Below are positions 33,001 through 41,537 of a stretch of DNA of 64,000 nucleotides, piece by piece. The DNA is from an uncultured Oscillospiraceae bacterium. GTDB taxonomy: Bacteria > Bacillota > Clostridia > Oscillospirales > Oscillospiraceae. The position numbers and the translations under genes are program-made. The DNA lies in the NCBI GenBank assembly GCA_934565415.1, contig CAKTHQ010000008.1, positions 7,425 through 71,424 of the forward strand. The letters run 5' to 3'. The notes beneath the pieces were generated by a model. The model saw nothing but the letters and a program-made list of their open reading frames with translations. It searched no databases and had not been told where the DNA came from. Each line of letters starts with the position of its first letter. Position 1 is the stretch's first letter.

Positions 33001-33384
33001 CTGGAAACCACGGACCAGAACGGCGCCAAGCAGCTTCTTTCCCAAACCCTGAATACCAAGTCCGGCGGCGAAACCCAGACTCCCTTCTACATTGCGGTGC
33101 TGGCTTCCTTCGCTCAGCTGTACCAGGTGAACAATCTGTCCAGCGCTCTGAGCAATACCGTCCGGCTGGTGGTCTTCGACGAAGCCTTTAATAAGATGGA
33201 CAGCGAGCGGATTATCGAAAGCGTCCGCCTCCTGCGGAAAATGGGCCTGCAGGCCATCATCTGCACGCCCCCGGACAAGCTCTCCGACATCATGCCCCTG
33301 GCCGACCGGACCCTGCTTGTCGGAAAAGAGAAGTACCGGATGCACGTTCTGTCGTATGCAAAGGAAATGCCCCAGGAGGAATAA
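30016..33384 (+). CDS. jetC: Wadjet-type JetC SMC/MukB-like ATPase
   Basis: 1122 residues. Walker A GKNGAGKST is at residues 30-38, followed by VIDALQIVLLGDT. Coiled coils surround a central hinge-like region (about 500-640, FYLLADPRYYEEAVKVYDRH to GMLYQGYVVRPL). The C-terminal head has the ABC signature KSGGETQTP, Walker B VVFDEAFNKMD and PDKLSDIMPLAD. This is the architecture of JetC/MksB, which extrudes DNA loops by ATP hydrolysis. The start codon lies within jetB behind AAAGGAGG. The next gene starts 4 bases after its stop and encodes an Mre11-like nuclease instead of JetD. Confidence 0.9.
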   Translation: MKKLKKILLVNWLYFSKELIEVDDINFLTGKNGAGKSTVIDALQIVLLGDTNSRNFNQAANEKSQRTLDGYLRADMDPNNPYSRRGKDFTSYIACEFFDDLKGASFVTGVAFDCRSEGNYIDHFFIYNGTLPDNGFVENGFALDYPDFRKKMREQYGPQITFFETQKQYRADMLAKWNVHDEQVMRMMKKAVSFRPIVDIQKFITENICDVSEKPDIVAMQQNIRAYKRHEKLARQQEEKLSALTAISEAYEKTEAALSDWRQQSFLVQQAQKEDLENQCIKLQKEQTNREADIESRTAKLDALAQEIQEAEQKKEALIKICAQSDVSREKDKLRANCQALEQEQLRLTGQLQQDALELRREAQCILSIREALRPWEGREDLKSPISAAEAAKGSFAPFENCSGEVFDCPDAIFNFAQETTQALMSTLRDSAYGVKQALDSWKSLRADREKALENLRKNIKNYPKGLIPLKQKLESELSSHFGEEVHLEILADVLEIPEAQERWRHAVEGYLNNQKFYLLADPRYYEEAVKVYDRHKRSFGPGSFGLVDIGKLREKERLSPLPDSLAGKVSTENDLARSYADYLLGRVVCCDRVEDLRKYRTAITPEGMLYQGYVVRPLRKEQMEEAYIGRRAVALRLRQIEAETAELQASIQETEPIYRALTQAQNHEPLLSARYVQATLPQRREDYHRGLEITKKIAQAEEKLSQLDLFWLEAQERAIGELEEKIGLLRQEEMQHSAKKALSQERVRVLKTEELPGIRQRTQELEERIGMNFSTDFVEKVGLPRYSKELDRLKNPAAILRRYSGTLEDRQTAWEDARKRLLQLREDYRRFGPCSFQVDAATNEEYAAEQRYLEESELPQYRQRIREAYDSAMEQFQNDFLAKLKSSIDQVQGQVKSLNRALEKAQFGTDRYRFRVERNPDYGQYYDMIMAPELMEGEGGLFALPFQQKYGPLIEELFGRIAMSDDSLLNARKQSELQENIEKYTDFRTYLKFDLETTDQNGAKQLLSQTLNTKSGGETQTPFYIAVLASFAQLYQVNNLSSALSNTVRLVVFDEAFNKMDSERIIESVRLLRKMGLQAIICTPPDKLSDIMPLADRTLLVGKEKYRMHVLSYAKEMPQEE

Positions 33385-33388
33385 GGCT

Positions 33389-34462
33389 ATGAAATTCATC
33401 CATTGCGCCGATCTGCATTTGGATTCCCCCATGGGGACCCATATGGACGCCGCCCAGGCCTCCAAGCGAAATACAGAAATCATCCATTCCTTCCTCCGAT
33501 TGACGGAATACGCCCGGGAGAATGCCGTCCGGGCCGTGCTTATTGCCGGAGACCTGTTCGACGGAGCACGCATCACCAGGCGGACGGTGGAGGAAATTCT
33601 GGATGCCGTCGTCAAGACCCCGGAGGTGGATTACCTCTATATCCCCGGAAATCACGATGGAGCTGCCCGGGCCCTTTCCGATCGGGCCCTGCCCCCAAAT
33701 TTCATTCGGTTTCCGAAGCAGTGGAAAACCGTCACCTACGGAAACATCGCCGTTTCCGGCATTGAAATGTGCCGGGAAAACGCCGAAAGCCTCTATGATG
33801 CTCTACCCCAGCCGAAAGGGATAACCCACATCGTCATGCTCCACGGCCAGGTGGGGACAGCCAGCGGCGAGGACCTGGTAAACCTGCCCCTGCTGCAAAA
33901 CAGGGGCATTGTCTATCTGGCCCTGGGACATCTTCACAGCTTCTGCGTAAACCGACTGGGCTCCTCCGGTGTCTACGCCTACTGCGGCTGTCTGGAGGGC
34001 AGGGGCTTTGACGAATGCGGCCCAAAGGGCTTTGTGCTTCTGGAGGCGGAAAACGGAAAAGTAACCCCCACCTTCGTCCCCTTTGCCTGCCGGGAGCTCC
34101 GCAAGGTAGATGTGGACATCACCGGCCTGCAAAAAAACGCCCAGATTTTTCAGGCCATGCAGGAAGCTGCAAAGGGGATTTCCAGAGAGCATATGGTAGA
34201 ATTCCTGCTCCAGGGCCATACCTCGCTGGATACCGATATTTCCGTTGATTACCTGCAAAACCTGATCGGAGACCGGTTCTTTTTTACGAAGGTCAAAAAC
34301 CTTACTACCCTGGCCCTGGACCCCAAAGACTATGAAAACGACATTTCCCTAAAGGGAGAATTCATCCGTCTTGTAATGTCCTCTGATCGATCCGAAGAAG
34401 AAAAGGTCCGGCTGCTCCGGCTGGGGCTGCTGGCACTGGCGGGAGAGGAGCTGAGCCTATGA
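33389..34462 (+). CDS. SbcD/Mre11/YhaO-like DNA metallophosphoesterase
   Basis: 357 residues. All calcineurin-like metal motifs are present in order: DLHLD (8-12 region), GDLFD, PGNHDG, VMLHGQ and LGHLH. Together they bind two Mn ions, as in SbcD and Mre11. The capping and C-terminal regions (VDVDITGLQKNAQIF, DYLQNLIGDRFFFTKV) resemble YhaO more than classic SbcD. The start at 33389 follows AGGAGGAATAAGGCT. It begins 4 bases after jetC and overlaps the following Rad50-like gene by ATGA. The pair likely forms a nuclease-ATPase complex; the operon places it where JetD would be expected. Confidence 0.9.
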   Translation: MKFIHCADLHLDSPMGTHMDAAQASKRNTEIIHSFLRLTEYARENAVRAVLIAGDLFDGARITRRTVEEILDAVVKTPEVDYLYIPGNHDGAARALSDRALPPNFIRFPKQWKTVTYGNIAVSGIEMCRENAESLYDALPQPKGITHIVMLHGQVGTASGEDLVNLPLLQNRGIVYLALGHLHSFCVNRLGSSGVYAYCGCLEGRGFDECGPKGFVLLEAENGKVTPTFVPFACRELRKVDVDITGLQKNAQIFQAMQEAAKGISREHMVEFLLQGHTSLDTDISVDYLQNLIGDRFFFTKVKNLTTLALDPKDYENDISLKGEFIRLVMSSDRSEEEKVRLLRLGLLALAGEELSL

Positions 34463-37400
34463 TATTAAAACGCTGCCATATCGAAAATTTCGGCACTCTA
34501 TCAGGCTTTGACTGTGAGTTCACCCCGGGTCTGACCGTTCTGCTCCGGGAAAACGGCTTTGGCAAAAGCACCCTTGCTGCTTTTATAAAAGCCATGTTCT
34601 ATGGTCTGCAAAAGGATGGCAACAGCCTGGAAAAAAATGAACGGAAGCGCTTTGATCCCTGGCAAGGAGGAAAATTCGGGGGTTTTCTGGAGTTTTCCGC
34701 CAACGGGACAGACTATCGGGTAACCCGCTTTTTCGGAAAAACCGCCGCCAAGGACAGCTTTTCCCTGTGGAATTTAACAAAGGGCTCCCCCAGCACCGAC
34801 TTTTCCGAGCAATTGGGAGAATCGCTTTTTCACCTGGATGCCAAGTCCTTCGCCCGGAGTACCTATCTTTCCCAATTTTCCGATTCCGGCCCCACTGCCA
34901 CAACCTCCATCCAGGCCAAGCTTACCGACCTTGTAGAGGATACCAGCGACCTATTGAACTTCGACACCGCTATGAAGGCACTGAAGGATGCCCGGAAAAA
35001 GCTGGGTGTCTCCCAAAAGGCCGGAAGCCTGGTACCCAATACCCGGGAGGAGCTCCTGGCGCTGGAAATGGAACTGGCGGACATCCAAAGCCGGATTCCG
35101 GAATTGGATGAGATTTGCCGCCGGATCGACGAGGAAAACGCCGCCGCCGCCCGGGAAAACCAGGCGCTGTCTCAGGTCTGGGACCAAATTCGTCAGGCCG
35201 CCCAATTTGAAAAGCAGGCAATGGCCTATCGGCAGGAACAGGTGCGCCGCCAGAAGGTATCCGATACAAAAAGCGCCATTTCAGCCCTGGATGCCCGACA
35301 TCCCCGGGGGTATCCCCCTTTGGAGGAAATTGAGCTTCAAAAGCAGCATACCCTGCTTCTTGACCGGGCAACCGCCCATCTGCATTCCCTTCCCAGGCCG
35401 GAAAATGCCGAGATTGCCGAAACGGGACGCCAGCGCTTCCCGAACCCGGAGCAAACCGTCCGGGAGCTGGAAGAGGCACAAAAAAAGTGTACCCTTTTGG
35501 AAAAGCTCACCGCCCAGCAGGGTGCCCAGTGGCTCCCCCAGGAGGCAGACCAGCTGGAGGCCCTGAACCACCGTTTTCCCAACGGTGCCCCCGGCAAGGA
35601 GGAACGGGCCCAATTGGCCCGAAATCTGCAGCAGCTTCAAGCCCTCCAAGTTCAAATGGATGCCGCCGTTTTGTCTGCGGATGACCGGCTGGCGCTGGAT
35701 ACCTTGGAAACCCGATTTTCCCGGGGGCTTCCCACCGAAGCCGACCTGACAGCCTGCGAGCAAAACCGGGAGGCCCTTCGTGCCCTCCGCCAAAAAGCGG
35801 AGAGCTGCCGCCTGCCCCAGGAGGAGGAAGCGTCCTATGAGGCCCTGCGGCGGACCTTTGCCTCCGGCGTTCCCAACGAAGAGGACATTCAGGCACAGCA
35901 GCAGTCCTGCCGCCGGATTGCCCAACTGGAGGGCCGGAAGAGCGCGAAGACCACCCAGGTAGAGAAGGCCCCCCTAAAAAAAGCTCCCATTCTGATCGGC
36001 ATTCTTTTGGCACTGGCAGGGGCGGCACTCTTTCTGTTCCGGCTGCCCGTTCCGGGGGCAGTGCTGCTGGCGGCCTCTTCCATCAGTCTGATTTTAGGGC
36101 TTCTGCCCGGCGCCCAGAGCCCAAGAACGGTTACAACCAGCGCCATCACCCAGGAGGAAAACCAGGAACTCTACGACCGCAAGTCGGCCCTGGAAGATTT
36201 TCTCCTTCGATTCTATCAGGATGTCCAGGAACCGGACACCAAGCTCGGCTGGCTTTTGCGGGATCGGGATCAATATCTGCGCCTCCGGGAGCAGCAGGCC
36301 CGGTATTCCGGACAGCAGGAGGCCCTTCAAAAAGAAATTCTGGAAAAAGGCCAACGGCTGCGGGCTTTTTACGCCGCCTATTTTCCCGGCCGCCCCTATG
36401 ACCCCGGCTTTGTATCCGCTCTCCGGCAGCAGGCCCAGGCGCTTACTCAGCTGCGCCTCCGGCAGGATAACCTTCTGGCCCGGCGCAAGGAACTGGAAGC
36501 CCAGGCAGCGGCCCTTCGCCATCAGGCAAAGGAGCTTCTTTCCCGCTATGGCCAAACCGGAACGGACTTAGCGGAAGCCGCCGCCGCCCTGGACCGGGAC
36601 AGCGACCGGTGGGAACAGCTGAAAGAGAAGCATGCCGCCGTCCGGAGCGCCGCCGCTGAAATCCATGCTCAGGCCCAGCCCCTGGAAGAAGCACTGCAGG
36701 CCCTTTTGGAAGCATACAATTGCTTTACACCCGGCGTCCCCTATGCCGAACAGCTGTCCTCCCTCCGCCGCCAGCTGGATAGCTTCCGGCAGGCGGATAC
36801 GGCTTTGCGGCAATATGAAGATTCCGTAGCGAAAGACCGGCAAACCGTCGAGGCGGCCCAGAAAAACCTGCAGCGCTTTGCCGGCGCCTGGGGTCCCGGT
36901 ACCCTTTCCCAGCTGGAAGCAGACACCCGGGCCCGGCTGCAGTTGGAGCAGGCCCTCGTGGAGCACACCCAGGACCTGGAAACCTTCCTGAACCAGAACC
37001 CCCACACGGAATGCCCCGCTTCAGACCTTCCGGACCAGGACACCCTGAAGCGGCAGGAGGCACAGCTCCGGGCCCAGAGTGACGAAACCGGCAAAACCCT
37101 TTCGTCCCTCCGGGAAAACCGGAACCGGCTGCAGCACCAGGTTGAGCGGATTCCCGCCCTCCAGGACCAAATGGCCGCCCTGGAGGAAAGCGGCAAGGAT
37201 GCCCTGGAAAAATACAGTCTGCTAACCGGAACCATGGACCTTTTGGAAACCGCCCGGGAAAATCTGGCTACCGGCTATGTGGGCACCGTCAAAACAAAAT
37301 TCCTGACCTATGCGGATACCCTTCTGCAGGGGCAGCTGGACGGAATTCTCCTGGACAAAGAGCTGACCCTCCATGTGGATGCCCAGGGGGAGCCCCGGGA

Positions 37401-37623
37401 GGTTGCCGCCTTCAGCGCCGGTACCGCGGACAGCCTGATGCTGTGTATGCGCCTGGCCCTGGTGGATGCCCTGTTTCCGGGAGAAAAGCCCTGCCTGATT
37501 TTAGATGATCCCTTTGTGAACCTGGATGATGACCATACCAAAAAAGCCTTGGAAATTCTCAAAGAAATTTCCAAGGGCAGGCAGGTCATTTATCTGGTGT
37601 GCAACAGCAGCAGAATCGTATAA
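34459..37623 (+). CDS. YhaN/Rad50-like ATPase with a membrane hairpin
   Basis: 1054 residues. The N-terminal half-head has MILKRCHIENFGTLSGFD and a P-loop written RENGFGKSTLAAFIKAMFYG, with Arg in place of the first Gly. Long coiled coils follow (about 190-480 and 560-930). Between them lie two adjacent hydrophobic segments near residues 507-551 (PILIGILLALAGAALFLF and GAVLLAASSISLILGLLPG), so the coiled-coil apex appears membrane-anchored rather than carrying a zinc hook. The C-terminal head has FSAGTADSLMLCMRLAL and Walker B LILDDPFVNLDDDH. These features match the YhaN family, which partners YhaO. It closes the five-gene operon and is followed by a strong hairpin. Confidence 0.88.
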   Translation: MILKRCHIENFGTLSGFDCEFTPGLTVLLRENGFGKSTLAAFIKAMFYGLQKDGNSLEKNERKRFDPWQGGKFGGFLEFSANGTDYRVTRFFGKTAAKDSFSLWNLTKGSPSTDFSEQLGESLFHLDAKSFARSTYLSQFSDSGPTATTSIQAKLTDLVEDTSDLLNFDTAMKALKDARKKLGVSQKAGSLVPNTREELLALEMELADIQSRIPELDEICRRIDEENAAAARENQALSQVWDQIRQAAQFEKQAMAYRQEQVRRQKVSDTKSAISALDARHPRGYPPLEEIELQKQHTLLLDRATAHLHSLPRPENAEIAETGRQRFPNPEQTVRELEEAQKKCTLLEKLTAQQGAQWLPQEADQLEALNHRFPNGAPGKEERAQLARNLQQLQALQVQMDAAVLSADDRLALDTLETRFSRGLPTEADLTACEQNREALRALRQKAESCRLPQEEEASYEALRRTFASGVPNEEDIQAQQQSCRRIAQLEGRKSAKTTQVEKAPLKKAPILIGILLALAGAALFLFRLPVPGAVLLAASSISLILGLLPGAQSPRTVTTSAITQEENQELYDRKSALEDFLLRFYQDVQEPDTKLGWLLRDRDQYLRLREQQARYSGQQEALQKEILEKGQRLRAFYAAYFPGRPYDPGFVSALRQQAQALTQLRLRQDNLLARRKELEAQAAALRHQAKELLSRYGQTGTDLAEAAAALDRDSDRWEQLKEKHAAVRSAAAEIHAQAQPLEEALQALLEAYNCFTPGVPYAEQLSSLRRQLDSFRQADTALRQYEDSVAKDRQTVEAAQKNLQRFAGAWGPGTLSQLEADTRARLQLEQALVEHTQDLETFLNQNPHTECPASDLPDQDTLKRQEAQLRAQSDETGKTLSSLRENRNRLQHQVERIPALQDQMAALEESGKDALEKYSLLTGTMDLLETARENLATGYVGTVKTKFLTYADTLLQGQLDGILLDKELTLHVDAQGEPREVAAFSAGTADSLMLCMRLALVDALFPGEKPCLILDDPFVNLDDDHTKKALEILKEISKGRQVIYLVCNSSRIV

Positions 37624-37632
37624 ACGCAGAAC

Positions 37633-37664
37633 ACGCCCTCCCCGCCGCCGTGCGGGGAGGGCGT
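37633..37664. terminator. Bidirectional hairpin after the Rad50-like gene
   Basis: ACGCCCTCCCCGC (37633-37645), 6-base loop, GCGGGGAGGGCGT (37652-37664): 13 perfect pairs. The plus strand is followed by ATTCGTT and the minus strand by GTTCTG, so U-runs are weak. It separates convergent units. Confidence 0.75.
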
Positions 37665-37669
37665 ATTCG

Positions 37670-37800
37670 TTACTTGATAACCGGGGTCCATACGTCTCCA
37701 CCGCCGCTTCCGCTGCCGGAGGAAGGCTCGCCGGAGGAACCGGAGCCGCCGGAAGAGGAGGCCCCGCCGTTCTCCTCAGCGGGAGCCGCCAGAAGTCGCA
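37670..37800 (-). pseudogene. Orphan Gly/Ser-rich protein tail
   Basis: In one minus-strand frame this stretch reads AAPAEENGGASSSGGSGSSG followed by further Gly/Ser/Pro repeats and ends DVWTPVIK with a TAA at 37670. It has no start codon and looks like the low-complexity C-terminus of another protein, for example a penicillin-binding protein. It abuts the broken cupin sequence in a different frame, suggesting a deletion that joined two genes. Confidence 0.45.
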
Positions 37801-38311
37801 TGGTGGATATGCCAGTTGTTCCGGCAGCCCGGCTCAAAGGTCACGTTGAAAATGGGCACCTGGGTTTTGGATACCGGGGCCAAATAGCTCTGGCCGATAA
37901 AGTATTTGGCAAAGCCGTCGTTTGGGGCCCCACCGGGAAGAAAATGCTGTTTTCGTAGGCTTCCTTTTCGGTTTCGGCGGTTTTCTCCTCGCTCCAAACC
38001 TCCTTGGCCAGGCGGAACACCGCCCAGGCCTTGGGCCAGCCCACATACATTCCCACATGGGTCACAATGGCGACAATCTCCGCCTTGGTCACCCCATGGG
38101 CCCTGGCATTTTGCAGATGATAGCTCAAAGAGGAATCGGTAATACCGGAGGCCATCAGGGCCGTAACGGTCAGGATGCACTTGGTCTTTACATCCAGCGC
38201 CTCCTGGTTCCACACCTCGCCAAACAGCACATCGTCATTCAGGTGGGCAAACAGCGGTGCAAACTCCCCCAGCTGGGCCCGCCCGGCGGTTTGGGTGATT
38301 TTTCCCTTCAT
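37787..38311 (-). pseudogene. Frameshifted carboxymuconolactone decarboxylase-cupin gene
   Basis: The N-terminal part (MKGKITQTAGRAQLGEFAP, then LNDDVLFGEVWNQEALDVKTKCILTVTA) is an AhpD/carboxymuconolactone decarboxylase-like domain. After NSIFFPVG the frame shifts: the continuing sequence APNDGFAKYFIGQSYLAPVS and FNVTFEPGCRNNWHIHHATSGG is found one base away, at a run of four Gs followed by four Cs (about 37928-37935), where an intact gene would need one more G. The cupin domain then breaks off after HHATSGG, losing its metal-binding second half. An intact gene would be about 250 residues. A RBS-like AAGGAG precedes the ATG. The gene is therefore doubly damaged. Confidence 0.75.
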
Positions 38312-38408
38312 CGAAAATACTCCTTTGCGGTTTTCTTATATTATAGCACACCGGTAGGAAATGGTAATTGTTTCTTTGGTATAGCGGGATATGCCGGAAA
38401 GGCATAGA

Positions 38409-40535
38409 CTATCCCTGCCCCAGAAGCCCCTTGAGCATCTTCCCGAGTCTGGCCCCGAAGCCCATTTTCTCCTGCCGGGGAACTGCAGGGATATGGGGGG
38501 ATTCTTCCGTAAAGAACGCCTGGCTGTCAAAGGGCGTAGCGCTGTGCTTCCGGCTGTAGGTGCCGTCGGAGAGCATCCGGCTGGCCTTGGCGCTGTCCCG
38601 GAGTTGGGCGGAGAGAATCCACTTGAGGGTTTCCCTGGCATGGCTGTCCGTTACCGGGCAGGCAATCTCCACCCGGCGGTTCAGGTTCCGGGTCATCAGG
38701 TCCGCAGAGGCAATGTAGAGCTTCTCCTCTTCCCCCCTGCCGAACTGATAGATCCGTGCGTGCTCCAGAAATCTGCCCACCACGCTGGTAATATGGATAT
38801 TGTCCGTATACCCGGGAATACCGGGCAGAATGCAGCAGATGCCCCGGATAATCAGCTGGATCTCCACCCCCGCCTGAGAGGCCTGGCGCAGCTTGTCGAT
38901 GACCTCCCGCTCGGTAACGGAATTGGCCTTGATGCACACATAGCCTTGCGGGCCCAGGGCAATCTGCCGGTCGATTTCCCGCAGCAGCAATTCTTTAATG
39001 CCGAAGGGAGAGACGCAAAGCTCCTGATAGCTGCCGTTCAGCTCGTTTACCAGCATATTCCGGAAGAATACCGCCGCATCCTCGCCGATGCGGGTATCCC
39101 CGGTCATCAGACTCAGATCCGTATACATGGTATTGGTCTTTTCGTTGTAGTTGCCGGTGCCGATCTGGGTGATGTAGCCGGTTTTTCCCCGGTTCCGCAG
39201 GGTGATGAGGCAGATTTTGCTGTGGCACTTAAAGCCTTCCGCACCGTAGATCACCTGGCAGCCGGATTCTTCCAGCATCTTGGCCCAGCCCAGGTTGTTC
39301 TCCTCGTCAAACCGGGCCCGAAGCTCCATCAGCACCAGAACCTCTTTGCCGTTCTCCGCCGCCCGGGACAGAGCCTGGGCAATTTTGGAGGTAGAGGCAA
39401 GCCGGTAAATGGTAATTTTAATGGACAGCACATCCGGAGCGTCTGCCGCTTCGTTCAAAAGCTTCAGGAAGGGCTCTACAGAGTCGTAGGGATAGTACAA
39501 TAGCTTATCCTGCTGCCGGATCTGGGGGATCATGGGCTCTTCCCGCAGCAGGTCCTCCGGCCAGCGGCCCGCATAGGGCTTATATTGCAGCCCGGCGGAC
39601 AGCTCCCTGGGCAGGCTTCCCGCCAGGCGGAACACATAGCGCATATTGAGCGGGCAGGCATCCACAAAAATCTGGTGGGTCTCTACCCGGATCAGGCCGG
39701 ACAGGCGGCCCCGGAATTCGTCGGAAATGGGATTCCCCAGCTCCAGCCGCATCACCGCCAAATGGCGGCGTTTGCGGAGCATCTTCTGCATCTGGCGGCG
39801 GAAGTCCTCCTCATTGTCCTCAAACTTTTCATCGTCAAAGCTGATGTCCGCATTCCGGGTGACGCAAAGGACGCAGCTTTCCACCACACGGTAGGCCCGG
39901 AACAGCCCCGGCAGCCAGCGCAGCAGGATGTTTTCCGCCCGCACAAACCGCAGCCCATCCGGCATCATGAGAAAGGGCGGCAGGGATTCCGGCAGGGGCA
40001 CAATGCCCACCGCCTTGCGGCCCTTTTTGTCCTCCAGAAGGGCCGCCGCATACAGCGCCTTGTTGGATAGATGGGGCACCGGATGATGAGGCCCGATGAG
40101 AATCGGGGACAAAATAGGCAGCATTTCGTCCTTAAAAAAGCGATTGCACAGCTTCTGCTCCTGGCTGTCCAGCTGCTCCACCATCAGGTCCTCGATTCCC
40201 TCCTTCCGGAGCTGATCGCAGACCGCCCGGTAAATCTCCCGCTTCATGGTCAGCAGCCCCGGCACCGTGCGGTAGATTTCCCGCAGCTGCTCGGCAGCGG
40301 TGAGCCCCGTCTTATTGTCCCGCTCCTCCGGAGAAATGCGGGAAATATCGAAAAGGCTCCCCACCCGGACCATAAAGAATTCATCCAGGTTGCTGGAAAA
40401 AATGGATACAAATTTCAGCCGTTCCAGTACCGGTACCGTGGAGTCCGCCGCTTCCTCCAGAACCCGCTGGTCAAACCGGAGCCAGCTCAGCTCCCGGTTT
40501 TGGGTGTAGGGATATTTTTCAGTATTTTCTGGCAT
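38409..40535 (-). CDS. ppk1: Polyphosphate kinase 1
   Basis: 708 residues, normal length. It makes polyphosphate reversibly from ATP through a phosphohistidine. The N-terminal domain has NRELSWLRFDQRVLEEA and FFMVRVGSLFD. The PLD-like C-terminal domains carry the autophosphorylated histidine in GFKCHSKICLI and the second active histidine in RFLEHARIYQFGRG. SADLMTRNLNRRVEIACPV is also diagnostic. Its start lies 49 bases inside the 3' end of the exopolyphosphatase gene, in another frame, so making and degrading enzymes are coupled. No pho-type operator was seen. Confidence 0.96.
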   Translation of the reverse strand: MPENTEKYPYTQNRELSWLRFDQRVLEEAADSTVPVLERLKFVSIFSSNLDEFFMVRVGSLFDISRISPEERDNKTGLTAAEQLREIYRTVPGLLTMKREIYRAVCDQLRKEGIEDLMVEQLDSQEQKLCNRFFKDEMLPILSPILIGPHHPVPHLSNKALYAAALLEDKKGRKAVGIVPLPESLPPFLMMPDGLRFVRAENILLRWLPGLFRAYRVVESCVLCVTRNADISFDDEKFEDNEEDFRRQMQKMLRKRRHLAVMRLELGNPISDEFRGRLSGLIRVETHQIFVDACPLNMRYVFRLAGSLPRELSAGLQYKPYAGRWPEDLLREEPMIPQIRQQDKLLYYPYDSVEPFLKLLNEAADAPDVLSIKITIYRLASTSKIAQALSRAAENGKEVLVLMELRARFDEENNLGWAKMLEESGCQVIYGAEGFKCHSKICLITLRNRGKTGYITQIGTGNYNEKTNTMYTDLSLMTGDTRIGEDAAVFFRNMLVNELNGSYQELCVSPFGIKELLLREIDRQIALGPQGYVCIKANSVTEREVIDKLRQASQAGVEIQLIIRGICCILPGIPGYTDNIHITSVVGRFLEHARIYQFGRGEEEKLYIASADLMTRNLNRRVEIACPVTDSHARETLKWILSAQLRDSAKASRMLSDGTYSRKHSATPFDSQAFFTEESPHIPAVPRQEKMGFGARLGKMLKGLLGQG

Positions 40536-41407
40536 AAATAACCTTCCCGAACGCCGTATTTACAGACGATCAATTCCTTGGCGTCAAAATGTTCCATAAT
40601 ATATCGCAGAATCAGAATGCCGGGAACCATGGTATGGATCCGCTCGGCCTCCGTCCGCAGAATCAGGTCCAGTGCCTCCCGGTCGCCCTGGCAGAGCACA
40701 TCGCAAAGCTTTTCCATCTGGGCCTGGGTAATGCTGTTCTGTTCCTCAGGGAGACCAAAATACCGCTTGGCCAGCTTTAATACCGCCCGGCAGGTGCCGC
40801 CTACTCCAACCATCCGGTCCCAATTGTCGTCCAGCAGGGTATTTTTCATCCCCGCCCGAATGGTCTGCTCCAGCCGCTTTAAGGACCCATCTCCCGGCAG
40901 CAGCTTTTTGACGCAGCTGCGATACAGGCTCAAAGAGCCAATGGAGAAGCTGCAAAGGGACTCGATGGAGCCGCCGCTGAAGGTAACCACCTCCGTACTG
41001 GCGCCGCCTACATCTACAAATACGCCGTCGGTCACCGTCAGCGCCTGCATGGCGCCCAGATAACCCAGCCTTGCCTCCTCATCCCCGCTGAGGACCTCAA
41101 TCAAAAAGCCGGTCCCCTCTTCTATAGCCGCCACAGCCTCCTTGGTGTTGCTCACGTTCCGCAGAGATGCGGTGGCAAATACCGCCACGTTGGTAATTTC
41201 CAAAAGCTCCAGGGTCTGCTTGAATTCCAGCAGGGCAGAAATGGCGCAGGATATTCCCTCCGGCGTCAGCTCCCCCTTTTCCACATATCCTGCCAGGCCT
41301 GCCATAATCTTTTCCCGGAATAAAATTTTAAACCGGTTCTCCTCCTGGATGGCGTACAGCGTCAGCCGGACGGAGTTGGACCCAATGTCAATCACCGCTT
41401 GCTTCAT
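40487..41407 (-). CDS. ppx: Ppx/GppA-family exopolyphosphatase
   Basis: 306 residues with an actin-like ATPase fold: MKQAVIDIGSNSVRLTLY at the N-terminus, FATASLRNVSNTKEAV, VFVDVGGASTEVVTFSGG and GVGGTCRAVLKLAKRY. Members hydrolyse polyphosphate ends and/or pppGpp. It is short, lacking the C-terminal HD-like domain of E. coli Ppx, like many clostridial forms. The start at 41407 is behind AGAAAGGAAGAGAGC; an in-frame ATG 108 bases upstream overlaps the promoter. The 3' end overlaps ppk1 by 49 bases. Confidence 0.92.
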   Translation of the reverse strand: MKQAVIDIGSNSVRLTLYAIQEENRFKILFREKIMAGLAGYVEKGELTPEGISCAISALLEFKQTLELLEITNVAVFATASLRNVSNTKEAVAAIEEGTGFLIEVLSGDEEARLGYLGAMQALTVTDGVFVDVGGASTEVVTFSGGSIESLCSFSIGSLSLYRSCVKKLLPGDGSLKRLEQTIRAGMKNTLLDDNWDRMVGVGGTCRAVLKLAKRYFGLPEEQNSITQAQMEKLCDVLCQGDREALDLILRTEAERIHTMVPGILILRYIMEHFDAKELIVCKYGVREGYLCQKILKNIPTPKTGS

Positions 41408-41465
41408 GCTCTCTTCCTTTCTTCTCCTGTCCCGGGGCCTGGTGCCCCATATTTTCGATACACAA

Positions 41466-41493
41466 AGTATATGCGGCGGTTGTAAAGTCAAAA
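41466..41493 (-). promoter_or_regulatory. Promoter for ppx-ppk1
   Basis: TTTTGA (41493-41488), 16-base spacer, TATACT (41471-41466) on the minus strand, about 58 bases before the ppx start. Confidence 0.55.
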
Positions 41494-41537
41494 CGTTCAG
41501 AATTGTAAGCTTCATGTAAAATTTTGTCGAACTATGT

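Noticed and set aside
31765..33615. A 616-codon open frame opposite jetC
   Set aside because: Antisense shadow; the ATPase on the plus strand has all its motifs.
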